A stretch of 5,975 nt of DNA. It comes from Pseudomonadota bacterium. Lineage in GTDB: Bacteria > Pseudomonadota > Alphaproteobacteria > Reyranellales > Reyranellaceae. The stretch spans positions 1 to 5,975 of the forward strand of contig JAEZHS010000013.1 in the NCBI GenBank assembly GCA_023436825.1. The letters run 5' to 3'. Shown piece by piece: positions 1 through 5,975 of the stretch; position 1 is the stretch's first letter, and each line of letters starts with the position of its first letter. A program made the position numbers and the translations under genes. The notes beneath the pieces were generated by a model that was not told the DNA's origin, searched no databases, and saw only the letters and a list, made by a program, of their open reading frames with translations.

Positions 1-176
1 TTGCCCAGACCGTGATCGAGGCGATGGACGAGGAGCGCTTTCTCATCCTCCCGCACCCCGAGGTGAAGGAGTACATGGCGCGCAAGCTCGACCGCGACCG
101 CTGGCTGCGCGGCATGCGCCGCCTGCGCGACAAGACCGGCGAAGGCCGGGATCGGGGTGGGGGCCGCCGCGCATGA
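1..176 (+). CDS. Short-chain dehydrogenase/reductase (SDR), C-terminal fragment
   Basis: This is the 3' end of a gene that starts before the window. The frame whose first full codon is at position 3 stays open for 57 codons and stops at TGA 174-176. The translated end contains a run reading ERFLILPHPEVKEYM, followed by a D-R-D-R-W-L-x-G-M-R-R-L segment. That layout resembles the C-terminal tail of many classical SDR oxidoreductases from alphaproteobacteria, which are NAD(P)-dependent alcohol/ketone oxidoreductases. The cofactor-binding Gly-rich loop and the Ser-Tyr-Lys catalytic residues would lie upstream and cannot be checked, so the family call rests on tail resemblance alone. The last dozen residues are Gly/Arg-rich and probably disordered. 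The stop overlaps the start of the next gene (ATGA, 173-176), so the two are co-translated. Substrate unknown. Confidence 0.65.
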   Translation, partial: AQTVIEAMDEERFLILPHPEVKEYMARKLDRDRWLRGMRRLRDKTGEGRDRGGGRRA

Positions 177-760
177 GGAAGAAGGTCGATCTCTGGCTCG
201 ACCTGCGCAGCCCGTATTCCTTCCTCGCCAAGGATCCGGCCTACGACCTCGAGCGCGACTTCGAGGTCGAGCTGCGCCTGCGCCCGTTCGGCCTCGACAT
301 CATGGGCGCGGTCAACCTCAACGATCCCGAGGCCGTGGCGCGCGGCATGCGCCGGATAAAATATCTCTATGCCGATGCCCGCCGCTTCGCCAACCCGCGC
401 GGCATCACCCTGCTGGGCCCGAAGAAAATCTTCGACCAGACGCTGGTCCATCTCGCCTGGCTCTATGCCGACAAGAGCGGCCACGGCCGTTCGGTGATCG
501 ATCTCGCCTACTCGCGCTTCTTCAAGCGGGAGCTCGATTACGAAGACCGCTCTGCGATCATGGGCCTGCTGACCGATGCCGGCGTTGATACCGCGGCCTT
601 CGACGCCTTTGCCGAAGGCGAGGGCCCGACGGAGCTGAAGCGCCATCAGCAGGAGGCCGAGCAGCAGGGCGTGTTTGCCGTGCCGACCTTCGTGGTCGAC
701 GGCGAGCTGTTCTGGGGCCAGGACCGCATCGACTTCGTGCGCGCCAAGCTCGGCGCCTGA
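173..760 (+). CDS. 2-hydroxychromene-2-carboxylate isomerase family protein (DsbA-like fold, kappa-GST related)
   Basis: A 195-residue protein, close to the usual length of about 200 for this family. The N-terminal beta strand is followed by S13-P14-Y15-S16-F17-L18-A19, the family's equivalent of the thioredoxin active-site turn. Here Ser replaces the redox Cys and is expected to contact glutathione. Near the C-terminus, G166-V-F-A-V-P171-T-F carries the conserved cis-proline of the DsbA/thioredoxin fold, and W181-G-Q-D-R185 is the typical closing motif. The helical insert lies between them. Characterised members isomerise 2-hydroxychromene-2-carboxylate to trans-o-hydroxybenzylidenepyruvate with glutathione in naphthalene breakdown. 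Most homologues have no proven substrate, and no other naphthalene genes are visible here. The ATG overlaps the stop of the preceding dehydrogenase gene, and a G-rich stretch (154-163) sits 9 nt upstream. The pairing suggests a joint catabolic or detoxification step. It is probably a cytosolic enzyme; no signal peptide is visible. Confidence 0.87.
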   Translation: MRKKVDLWLDLRSPYSFLAKDPAYDLERDFEVELRLRPFGLDIMGAVNLNDPEAVARGMRRIKYLYADARRFANPRGITLLGPKKIFDQTLVHLAWLYADKSGHGRSVIDLAYSRFFKRELDYEDRSAIMGLLTDAGVDTAAFDAFAEGEGPTELKRHQQEAEQQGVFAVPTFVVDGELFWGQDRIDFVRAKLGA

Positions 761-949
761 TCAAGCGAGAGGACCGACTCGATGTTCCTGACCCTGCAGG
801 CTCTTTGATTGACGTACCGGCGAGGATCGACCATGGTTCGCGCCTCATGAAGCGACAGACCCTTCGACTTAAGCGCTGATCCCGCTCCGGCCCTCCCGGA
901 CCGCGGATCGCCTGTCGTCGTGTCCGGTTCGTCTCGAGAAGTCGCTTCA
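761..949 (+). other. Intergenic spacer with tiny ORFs only
   Basis: This 189-bp gap separates the isomerase gene from the transporter gene. It contains no ORF of convincing length. Three very short plus-strand ORFs are present: 782-808 (MFLTLQAL), 833-850 (MVRAS) and 847-879 (MKRQTLRLKR). The first has a good Shine-Dalgarno-like GAGAGGA at 767-773, 8 nt before its ATG. A TTGACG hexamer at 809-814 resembles a -35 box, but nothing resembling a good -10 box lies 16-18 nt downstream. Two short perfect palindromes occur, CCTGCAGG (793-800) and CTTAAG (868-873). No terminator hairpin with a T-run is seen. The gap is long enough for a promoter serving the transporter and the small secreted protein, but I cannot place one. 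Confidence 0.5.
936..941 (+). promoter_or_regulatory. Ribosome binding site supporting the ATG at 950
   Basis: GAGAAG lies 8 nt before the ATG at 950. No comparable purine stretch precedes the in-frame GTG at 920. This favours the shorter 253-residue form of the transporter. Confidence 0.45.
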
Positions 950-1711
950 ATGATCTCCTACATTGCGTCCTTGTTCGCCGGTGTCGGTTTGTGGACCGCG
1001 ATCGGCGTCACCCTGATCGCCGGCCTGATGCGCGGCTTCGCCGGCTTCGGCTCGGCCATGCTGATGGCGCCGATCTTCGCCATCCTGTTCGGCTCGGCCG
1101 AGATGGTGGTGACCGTCGTGGCGATCGAGCTGGTGGTTTCCCTGCAGCTCTTCCCGCAGGTCCGCCGGCATGCCGACTGGAAGGTGCTGACGCCCATGAG
1201 CATCGCCGCCTGTGCCGCCATGCCGCTCGGCGTCTGGCTGCTGGCGAGCGTCGACAAGAACACCATCGTGACGGCCGTGTCGGCCGTCATCGTGGCCTTC
1301 GTCGTGCTGATGTGGACCGGTTGGAAGTACACCGGGCGCCGCTCGACCGCGGCCACCGTCGCGGTCGGCGCGGTGTCGGGCGCGATGATGGCCACCACCA
1401 GCGTTGGCGGGCCGCCGGTGCTGCTCTACCTGCTGTCGGGCAACGATCCGCCCCAGGTCAACCGCGCCAACATCGTCACCTACTATTTCCTGACGCAGTT
1501 CCTGCTGATCGTGATCGTGCTGGCAACGGGGGTCGCGGGCGTCGATGCGCTGGTCCGCGCCGTGGTCCTGTTCCCGGTCATGGTGGTGGGCGCCTGGGTC
1601 GGCGGGCGGGCCTTCCATGGCCTGGCGAGCGAGCGCCTTTACCGGAATGTTGCACTCGCCATCCTGTTCGCCACCGGCCTGTTCGGCCTGCTGCGCGGCT
1701 GGCTGTTCTGA
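950..1711 (+). CDS. TauE/SafE (TSUP) family membrane transporter
   Basis: A 253-residue, very hydrophobic protein with about eight predicted membrane segments, roughly residues 5-25, 33-50, 52-70, 79-100, 105-125, 134-150, 172-196, 200-222 and 232-250; two of these may be re-entrant or merged. Two family hallmarks are visible: the N-terminal G29-F-A-G-F-G-S-A block and, in the second half, S151-V-G-G-P-P-V, each in a transmembrane context. They mark the internal repeat of TSUP proteins. Length matches the usual 240-270. Family members export sulfite or organosulfur compounds such as sulfoacetate, or import other small anions. The sequence alone does not give substrate or direction. An in-frame GTG at 920 would add ten polar residues, but the ATG at 950 has a better ribosome binding site and starts directly before the first membrane helix. 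A small secreted protein gene follows after 32 bp and is probably co-transcribed. No sulfur-metabolism gene is visible nearby. Confidence 0.88.
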   Translation: MISYIASLFAGVGLWTAIGVTLIAGLMRGFAGFGSAMLMAPIFAILFGSAEMVVTVVAIELVVSLQLFPQVRRHADWKVLTPMSIAACAAMPLGVWLLASVDKNTIVTAVSAVIVAFVVLMWTGWKYTGRRSTAATVAVGAVSGAMMATTSVGGPPVLLYLLSGNDPPQVNRANIVTYYFLTQFLLIVIVLATGVAGVDALVRAVVLFPVMVVGAWVGGRAFHGLASERLYRNVALAILFATGLFGLLRGWLF

Positions 1712-1728
1712 TATCATCGGCCTGCCCT

Positions 1729-1738
1729 GGAGGAGGAG
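1729..1738 (+). promoter_or_regulatory. Strong ribosome binding site of the small secreted protein
   Basis: GGAGGAGGAG contains a full AGGAGG core (1731-1736) 7 nt before the ATG at 1744. It is the best Shine-Dalgarno match in the window and supports both the start and the reality of this short gene, suggesting higher translation than its neighbours. Confidence 0.8.
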
Positions 1739-1743
1739 TTTCC

Positions 1744-2037
1744 ATGCGTTTCGTCACCTGCGCTTTCGGTCTGGCATTCGTCTCGGCGCTCACAACCGGC
1801 GCCCAGGCACAGGATGCGTTCCTGCAGGCTTGCATGAAGACCACGCCGCAGCAGATGTGCGAGTGCATCTCCTCCAAGCTCCCCGCCGACAAGCGCCAGG
1901 CCGCCATCGAAGGCCTGCAGAAGTCCAACGCCGCCGTGGCCCCGGGCGGCAACCTGCTCGACCCCTCCAATCTCACGCAGGAGCAAATGCAGGGCCTCGA
2001 CGCCGTGGTCATCGCTCAGGCCAACTGCAATCCCTGA
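1744..2037 (+). CDS. Small secreted four-cysteine protein, function unknown
   Basis: A 97-residue protein that I do not recognise as a named family. It begins with a clear Sec-type signal peptide: Arg2, a hydrophobic stretch from about V4 to L16, then TTGAQA with a signal peptidase I site most likely after A22 (A20-Q-A22). Cys6 lies inside the hydrophobic core and does not form a lipobox. The mature part is about 75 residues with four cysteines, C30, C39, C41 and C95, giving the pattern C-x8-C-x-C and a final cysteine three residues from the end. In an oxidising periplasm these could form two disulfides; the C-x-C pair could also bind metal or be redox-active. It is Gln-rich and probably mostly helical, with a Pro/Gly-rich middle (P67-G-G). 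The signal peptide and strong ribosome binding site argue strongly for a real gene. It follows the TSUP transporter gene by 32 bp, so the two may work together at the cell envelope; this link is inference. Confidence 0.82.
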   Translation: MRFVTCAFGLAFVSALTTGAQAQDAFLQACMKTTPQQMCECISSKLPADKRQAAIEGLQKSNAAVAPGGNLLDPSNLTQEQMQGLDAVVIAQANCNP

Positions 2038-2040
2038 CGA

Positions 2041-3023
<983 letters not shown>

Positions 3024-3027
<4 letters not shown>

Positions 3028-4004
3028 GCCATTCCCCGGTCATGCAGATGGCAGGCCGCGAGATGGCCGGGCGCGATCTCCTTGAGCCGCGGGATCTCGC
3101 GACGGCAGACGTCCATCGCGTGGGCGCAGCGCGGGTGGAACTTACAGCCCGACGGCGGCTCCATCATGTTGCACACCGAGCCGGCGATCGGCGTCAGGTA
3201 CCTGGCCTGGCCGTCGAGCCGCGGGATCGAGTTCAGCAAGCCCACCGTGTAGGGATGCTGCGGGTGCGCGAAGATCTCGCGCTTGTCGCCCAGCTCGACG
3301 ATGTGGGAGGCGTACATGACGCCCACGCGGTCGCAGGCATGGGCGACGACGCCGAGATTGTGGGTGATGAACAGCAGCGACATGCCCAGGCGCTCGATCA
3401 TGCCGGTGATCAGCTCGAGGATGGTGGCCTGGATGGTGACGTCGAGCGCCGTCGTCGGCTCGTCGGCGATCAGGAAGGATGGATTGCAGCTCAGCGCCAT
3501 CGCCAGCATGACGCGCTGGCGCATGCCGCCGGAGAATTCGTGGACGTAGGAGTCGAGCCGCTTCTGCGGCGAGGGGATGCCGACCAGCGACAGGAGCTCG
3601 ACGACCCGCTCGCGCGCCTCGGTCTTGGACAGGCCGAGATTGGTGCGCAGTGCGTCGGAGATCTGGTCGCACACGGTGAACACCGGGTTCAGGGCGCTCA
3701 TCGGTTCCTGGAAGACCATGGCGATGCGCCGGCCGCGCAGGGCGCGCATCTCGGCGTCGGTCCTGTCCAGGATGTCGGCGCCCTCGAACAGGATGCGGCC
3801 GCGCGGGATCTCGCCCGGCGGGTCGGGGATCAGGCGCATGATCGCCTTGGCGGTCACCGACTTGCCCGATCCCGATTCGCCCACCAGGCCGAAGGTCTGG
3901 CCGCGCTCGATCGCGAAGGACACGCCGTCGACTGCGGTGAGATCGCCGCGTCTCAAGTGGAAGCGCACCGTGAGATCGTCGAGCTGGAGGACGGTCTCGG
4001 CCAT
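3024..4004 (-). CDS. Dipeptide/oligopeptide ABC transporter ATP-binding protein, DppD/OppD-like
   Basis: A 326-residue cytoplasmic ATPase, the partner of the DppF-like subunit. Motifs: Walker A G42-ESGSGK-S49, Q-loop Q99 in [10 protein letters not shown], signature F157-S-G-G-M161-R-Q-R, Walker B ending D181-E182, D-loop A186-L-D188 and switch His215. The S-G-G-M-R-Q-R-V-M form and [12 protein letters not shown] are characteristic of D subunits. The C-terminal extension carries H250-P-Y-T and the cysteine set C287, C293, C300 and C318, with the usual G-C-K-F-H-P-R-C spacing, a likely iron-sulfur site by analogy. I chose the ATG at 4002-4004 because it is preceded by a GCGGAG Shine-Dalgarno with a 7-nt gap and begins right before the first beta strand. 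An in-frame ATG at 4068-4070 would add 22 atypical residues and run 65 bp into the previous gene. The gap from the permease stop is a single base. Confidence 0.93.
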
Positions 4005-4005
4005 C

Positions 4006-4950
4006 TCAACGCTCCGCCAATCGTGGATCGAGGATGTCGCGCAGCCCGTCGCCGAACAGGTTGAAGGCAAGCACTGTGTAGCAGATGGCGAGCCCCGGGA
4101 AGGCGGCGATCAGGGGCGCGGTTTCCATGTAGTCGCGGGCGGCGGCGAGGTCGGAGCCCCAGTCGGGGGTCGGCGGCGGCGTGCCCAGCCCCAGGAACGA
4201 CAGCGCCGCCACGATCAGGATGACGTAGCCCAGCCTCACCGTCGCGTTGACGATCAAGGGAGAGACGATGTTGGGCAGGATCTGGCGCAGCGCGATGGCA
4301 AGACTGCCGTCGCCCACGGCGCGCGACGCTTCGACGTATTCCTTCTGCTTCTCGACCAGCACCGAGCTGCGCGACAGGCGCGCCACCTCCGGCATGAAGG
4401 CAAAGCCCAGGGCGAAGATCAGCACCATGTCGTTGTAGATGCCCTCCATCTTCCATTCCCGGGCGAGGGTGACGATCAGCAGGTAGAGGAGGAGGCCGGG
4501 AAAGGCCAAGAGCCCGTCGACGAAGCGCATGGCCACGGTGTCAACCTTGCCGCCGAAATAGCCCGACAGCACGCCGTAGGGGATGCCGAGGCAGAGGCCG
4601 AAGGTGACCGCGAGGATGGCGATGGTCACCAGCCGCCGGCCGCCCCACAACAGGCGGGAGTAGATGTCGCGGCCCATGCGGTCGGTGCCCAGCAGGTGCT
4701 TCTCGGAGGGCGGCTGCAGGCGCTCGCGGTAGTTCTGCTTGATCGGGTCGTAGGTGGCGATCCAGGGCGTGGCGATGCAGGCGCCGAACAGCAGCACCAG
4801 CATGACCGCGCCGATCGAGGCGGTGCGGCTCTTGCGCAGTTCGTGCCAAGCATTGCCCAGCGCCATGCGCCAGCGCGCGAGGCGGCCGCCGAAGGTCGGT
4901 GCGCGGATCGCCTCGAGGTCGGCGAACTTGCGGGCTTCGAGCTCGGTCAT
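4006..4950 (-). CDS. Dipeptide/oligopeptide ABC transporter permease, DppC/OppC-like
   Basis: A 314-residue inner-membrane permease. An amphipathic N-terminal region of about 43 residues, typical of the C subunit, precedes six predicted membrane segments at about 44-66, 106-130, 143-162, 174-190, 233-256 and 281-304. The periplasmic loop after the first helix holds the C-subunit hallmark H85-L-L-G-T-D-R-M-G-R-D-I-Y-S-R, residues 85-99. The cytoplasmic coupling (EAA) loop that docks on an ATPase is at E207-A-S-R-A-V-G213 to I224-L-P226. L-S-F-L-G-L-G-T-P-P-P-x-P-D-W-G (250-265) is another strongly conserved C-subunit block. Length is as expected. It would form half the translocation channel with the DppB-like permease. 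It starts 10 bp after the DppB-like stop; the upstream GGGGG run is a weak ribosome site, so translational coupling is likely. No defects seen. Confidence 0.93.
   Translation of the reverse strand: MTELEARKFADLEAIRAPTFGGRLARWRMALGNAWHELRKSRTASIGAVMLVLLFGACIATPWIATYDPIKQNYRERLQPPSEKHLLGTDRMGRDIYSRLLWGGRRLVTIAILAVTFGLCLGIPYGVLSGYFGGKVDTVAMRFVDGLLAFPGLLLYLLIVTLAREWKMEGIYNDMVLIFALGFAFMPEVARLSRSSVLVEKQKEYVEASRAVGDGSLAIALRQILPNIVSPLIVNATVRLGYVILIVAALSFLGLGTPPPTPDWGSDLAAARDYMETAPLIAAFPGLAICYTVLAFNLFGDGLRDILDPRLAER
4012..4017 (-). promoter_or_regulatory. Ribosome binding site deciding the DppD-like start
   Basis: On the minus strand this reads GCGGAG, 7 nt before the ATG at 4004. It lies inside the last codons of the DppC-like permease gene and supports the shorter DppD-like start over the in-frame ATG at 4070. 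Confidence 0.6.
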
Positions 4951-4960
4951 GATACGCCCC

Positions 4961-5911
4961 CTAGCCCAGCTTCACGCGCGGATTGAGCAGCCGGTAGGTG
5001 AGGTCGACCAGCAGGTTCATGACGACGACGATGCAGCCCAGCACCAGCACGCCTGCCTGGACCAGCGGATAGTCGCGCTGCAGGATGGCCTCGAAGATCG
5101 CCCGCCCGATGCCGGGCCAGGCGAAGATCGATTCCAGCACCACCGTGCCGCCTAAAAGGTTGGCGAGCTGCAGGCCGCTGATGGTGATGGTCGGGATCAT
5201 GGCGTTGCGCAGCGTGTACTTGAAGATCACCTTGCCTTCGCTGAGGCCGACCGAGCGCGCGGTATCGACGTACTCCTTGTTCATTTCGTCGAGCATGGAG
5301 GAGCGCGTGAGCCGCGTGGTGTAGGCGGCCTGGCGGAAGCCGATCGCAGCCGCCGGCAGGATCAGGAACTTCAGGCTGGCCCATGGATCCTCGAACGGAT
5401 TGGCGAAGCCGGAGGAGGGCAGCCAGCCGAGATAGAGCGAGAAGAACAGCACGCAAAGGATCGCGAACCAGAACTCGGGGATCGAGATGCCGATCAGCGA
5501 GGTGACCTGGGCGGTGTAGTCGATCGGCGTGTTGCGCTTGACGGCGGCGATGGTGCCGAGTGGCACGGCGATCAGCATCGACAGCGATATGCCGACGACC
5601 GCGAGATAGACCGTGGCCGGTATGCCCGTCATCAGCTCGACGGCGACCGGGCGCCGCGTCACCAGCGAGATGCCGAAGTCGCCCTGGACGGCGCGGAACA
5701 GCCACTTGGCGTACCGGATGTACACGGGCTGATCGAGCCCGTACTCCTGCTCGAGGATCTTGCGCACCGCGGGGTCGTTGACGCCTTCGTTGCCGACCAG
5801 CGTGTCGATGATGTTGCCGGGCAGCATCTCGACGAAGGTGAAGACGACCAGCGTCAGCACGAACAGTACGGGCACGAGGTAGGCGACGCGACGGATGATG
5901 TAGGCGAGCAT
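4961..5911 (-). CDS. Dipeptide/oligopeptide ABC transporter permease, DppB/OppB-like
   Basis: A 316-residue inner-membrane permease and the first operon gene inside the window. The start M-L-A-Y-I-I-R-R is the usual B-subunit beginning, followed by a first helix at about 9-29 ending in E28-M-L-P-G32, matching the family's conserved LPG block. Further segments lie at about 100-124, 134-162, 180-196, 238-262 and 285-306. The periplasmic stretch Y57-G-L-D-Q-P and G77-D-F-G-I-S are also standard. The coupling loop is E213-Y-V-D-T-A-R-S-V-G222 to N236-A-M-I-P240, and the F263-A-W-P-G-I-G-R block is a strong B-subunit signature. An AAAGGT Shine-Dalgarno lies 7 nt before the ATG. It is followed by the C-type permease after 10 bp. 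The family imports di- and oligopeptides, nickel, glutathione or sugars' derivatives; the permease sequence does not tell which. Confidence 0.93.
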   Translation of the reverse strand: MLAYIIRRVAYLVPVLFVLTLVVFTFVEMLPGNIIDTLVGNEGVNDPAVRKILEQEYGLDQPVYIRYAKWLFRAVQGDFGISLVTRRPVAVELMTGIPATVYLAVVGISLSMLIAVPLGTIAAVKRNTPIDYTAQVTSLIGISIPEFWFAILCVLFFSLYLGWLPSSGFANPFEDPWASLKFLILPAAAIGFRQAAYTTRLTRSSMLDEMNKEYVDTARSVGLSEGKVIFKYTLRNAMIPTITISGLQLANLLGGTVVLESIFAWPGIGRAIFEAILQRDYPLVQAGVLVLGCIVVVMNLLVDLTYRLLNPRVKLG

Positions 5912-5918
5912 CGGCGGG

Positions 5919-5924
5919 ACCTTT
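5919..5924 (-). promoter_or_regulatory. Ribosome binding site of the DppB-like gene
   Basis: AAAGGT on the minus strand, 7 nt before the ATG at 5911. Another ATG at 5927 is in a different frame and does not lead to the permease. Confidence 0.55.
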
Positions 5925-5940
5925 CATGGTCTTCCGGACC

Positions 5941-5957
5941 GCGAGCCTCCGGCTCGC
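5941..5957. repeat. Inverted repeat A (7-bp stem, 3-nt loop)
   Basis: GCGAGCC (5941-5947), loop TCC, GGCTCGC (5951-5957) form a perfect GC-rich stem, 29 bp or more upstream of the DppB-like start. No T-run follows on either strand, so it is not a classical intrinsic terminator. It could stabilise an upstream transcript, for example of a substrate-binding protein gene beyond the edge. Confidence 0.6.
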
Positions 5958-5975
5958 TCATGAGCAAGAGCGAGC
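5952..5975. repeat. Inverted repeat B (8-bp stem, 8-nt loop) overlapping repeat A
   Basis: GCTCGCTC (5952-5959) and GAGCGAGC (5968-5975) are perfectly complementary, with an 8-nt loop between. The left arm shares 5952-5957 with the right arm of repeat A, so only one of the two stems can exist at a time. A perfect palindrome, GCTCATGAGC (5956-5965), lies across the left arm and loop. The stem reaches the window edge and may be longer. Confidence 0.55.

Noticed and set aside
809..837. TTGACG as a -35 promoter box for the transporter gene
   Set aside because: The hexamer at the right distance (CATGGT, 832-837) matches TATAAT at only 3 of 6 positions, too weak to annotate.
895..910. Short similarity between CCGGACCGCG near 896 and the same string near 5934
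   Set aside because: Ten GC-rich bases shared once in a GC-rich window can be chance; the flanks do not match, so it is not called a repeat.
920..949. GTG at 920 as start of the TSUP transporter
   Set aside because: It adds ten polar residues with no ribosome site; the ATG at 950 has GAGAAG upstream and starts at the first membrane helix.
947..1717. Minus-strand open frame of 256 codons
   Set aside because: It mirrors the TSUP transporter gene; the product is His/Asp/Gln/Gly-rich without any family resemblance.
991..2037. Plus-strand frame of 348 codons running through the transporter into the small secreted protein
   Set aside because: Only its last 97 codons are real: they begin at the ATG at 1744 with a strong ribosome site and signal peptide. 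The earlier part is an out-of-frame shadow of the transporter, not a fusion.
3042..4064. Plus-strand open frame of 340 codons
   Set aside because: It is antisense to the DppD-like gene, with low-complexity charged composition, no ribosome site and no domain.
4005..4070. ATG at 4070 as start of the DppD-like ATPase
   Set aside because: It adds 22 residues unlike the family and overlaps the permease gene by 65 bp; the ATG at 4004 has a proper ribosome site.
3577..4986. Plus-strand open frame of 469 codons, the longest in the window
   Set aside because: It lies antisense to the DppD-like and DppC-like genes. Its product is rich in Asp, His, Gln, Arg and Gly with no recognisable domain. It is explained by the codon bias of the real genes on the other strand.

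Overview
The window is GC-rich, gene-dense bacterial DNA with tightly packed genes, ATGA-type stop/start overlaps and strong G/C bias at third codon positions. Together with the gene families present, this suggests a high-GC alphaproteobacterium (Rhodospirillales/Hyphomicrobiales-like). That placement is inference from composition and family resemblance; there is no rRNA or other marker gene to fix it.

Left part, plus strand (1-2037). The window opens in the last 57 codons of what looks like a short-chain dehydrogenase/reductase. It is translationally coupled by an ATGA overlap to a DsbA-fold protein of the 2-hydroxychromene-2-carboxylate isomerase / kappa-GST family. A 189-bp spacer (761-949) holds only tiny ORFs. 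It is followed by a TauE/SafE (TSUP) membrane transporter and, 32 bp later behind a very strong ribosome binding site, by a 97-residue secreted four-cysteine protein of unknown function.

Right part, minus strand (2041-5911). A four-gene ABC importer operon of the dipeptide/oligopeptide/nickel (Dpp/Opp) family reads right to left: DppB-like permease, DppC-like permease, DppD-like ATPase, DppF-like ATPase. Gaps are 10 bp, 1 bp and a 4-bp ATGA overlap, so it is almost certainly one transcript. The complex would have two permeases forming the membrane channel and two ATPases driving it. The substrate-binding protein that would define the ligand is not in the window; if linked, it most likely lies just beyond the right edge, upstream of the DppB-like gene. 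The 64 bp before that gene contain two overlapping inverted repeats that cannot form at the same time.

The two blocks converge: the stop codons of the small cysteine protein and the DppF-like ATPase are only 3 bp apart, with no recognisable terminator. I see no CRISPR array, tRNA, rRNA, insertion sequence, phage gene or toxin-antitoxin pair, and no clearly new multi-gene system. The points most worth a second look are the competing hairpins at the right edge, the secreted four-cysteine protein next to the TSUP transporter, the mini-ORFs in the 761-949 spacer, and the cysteine clusters at the ends of both ATPases.
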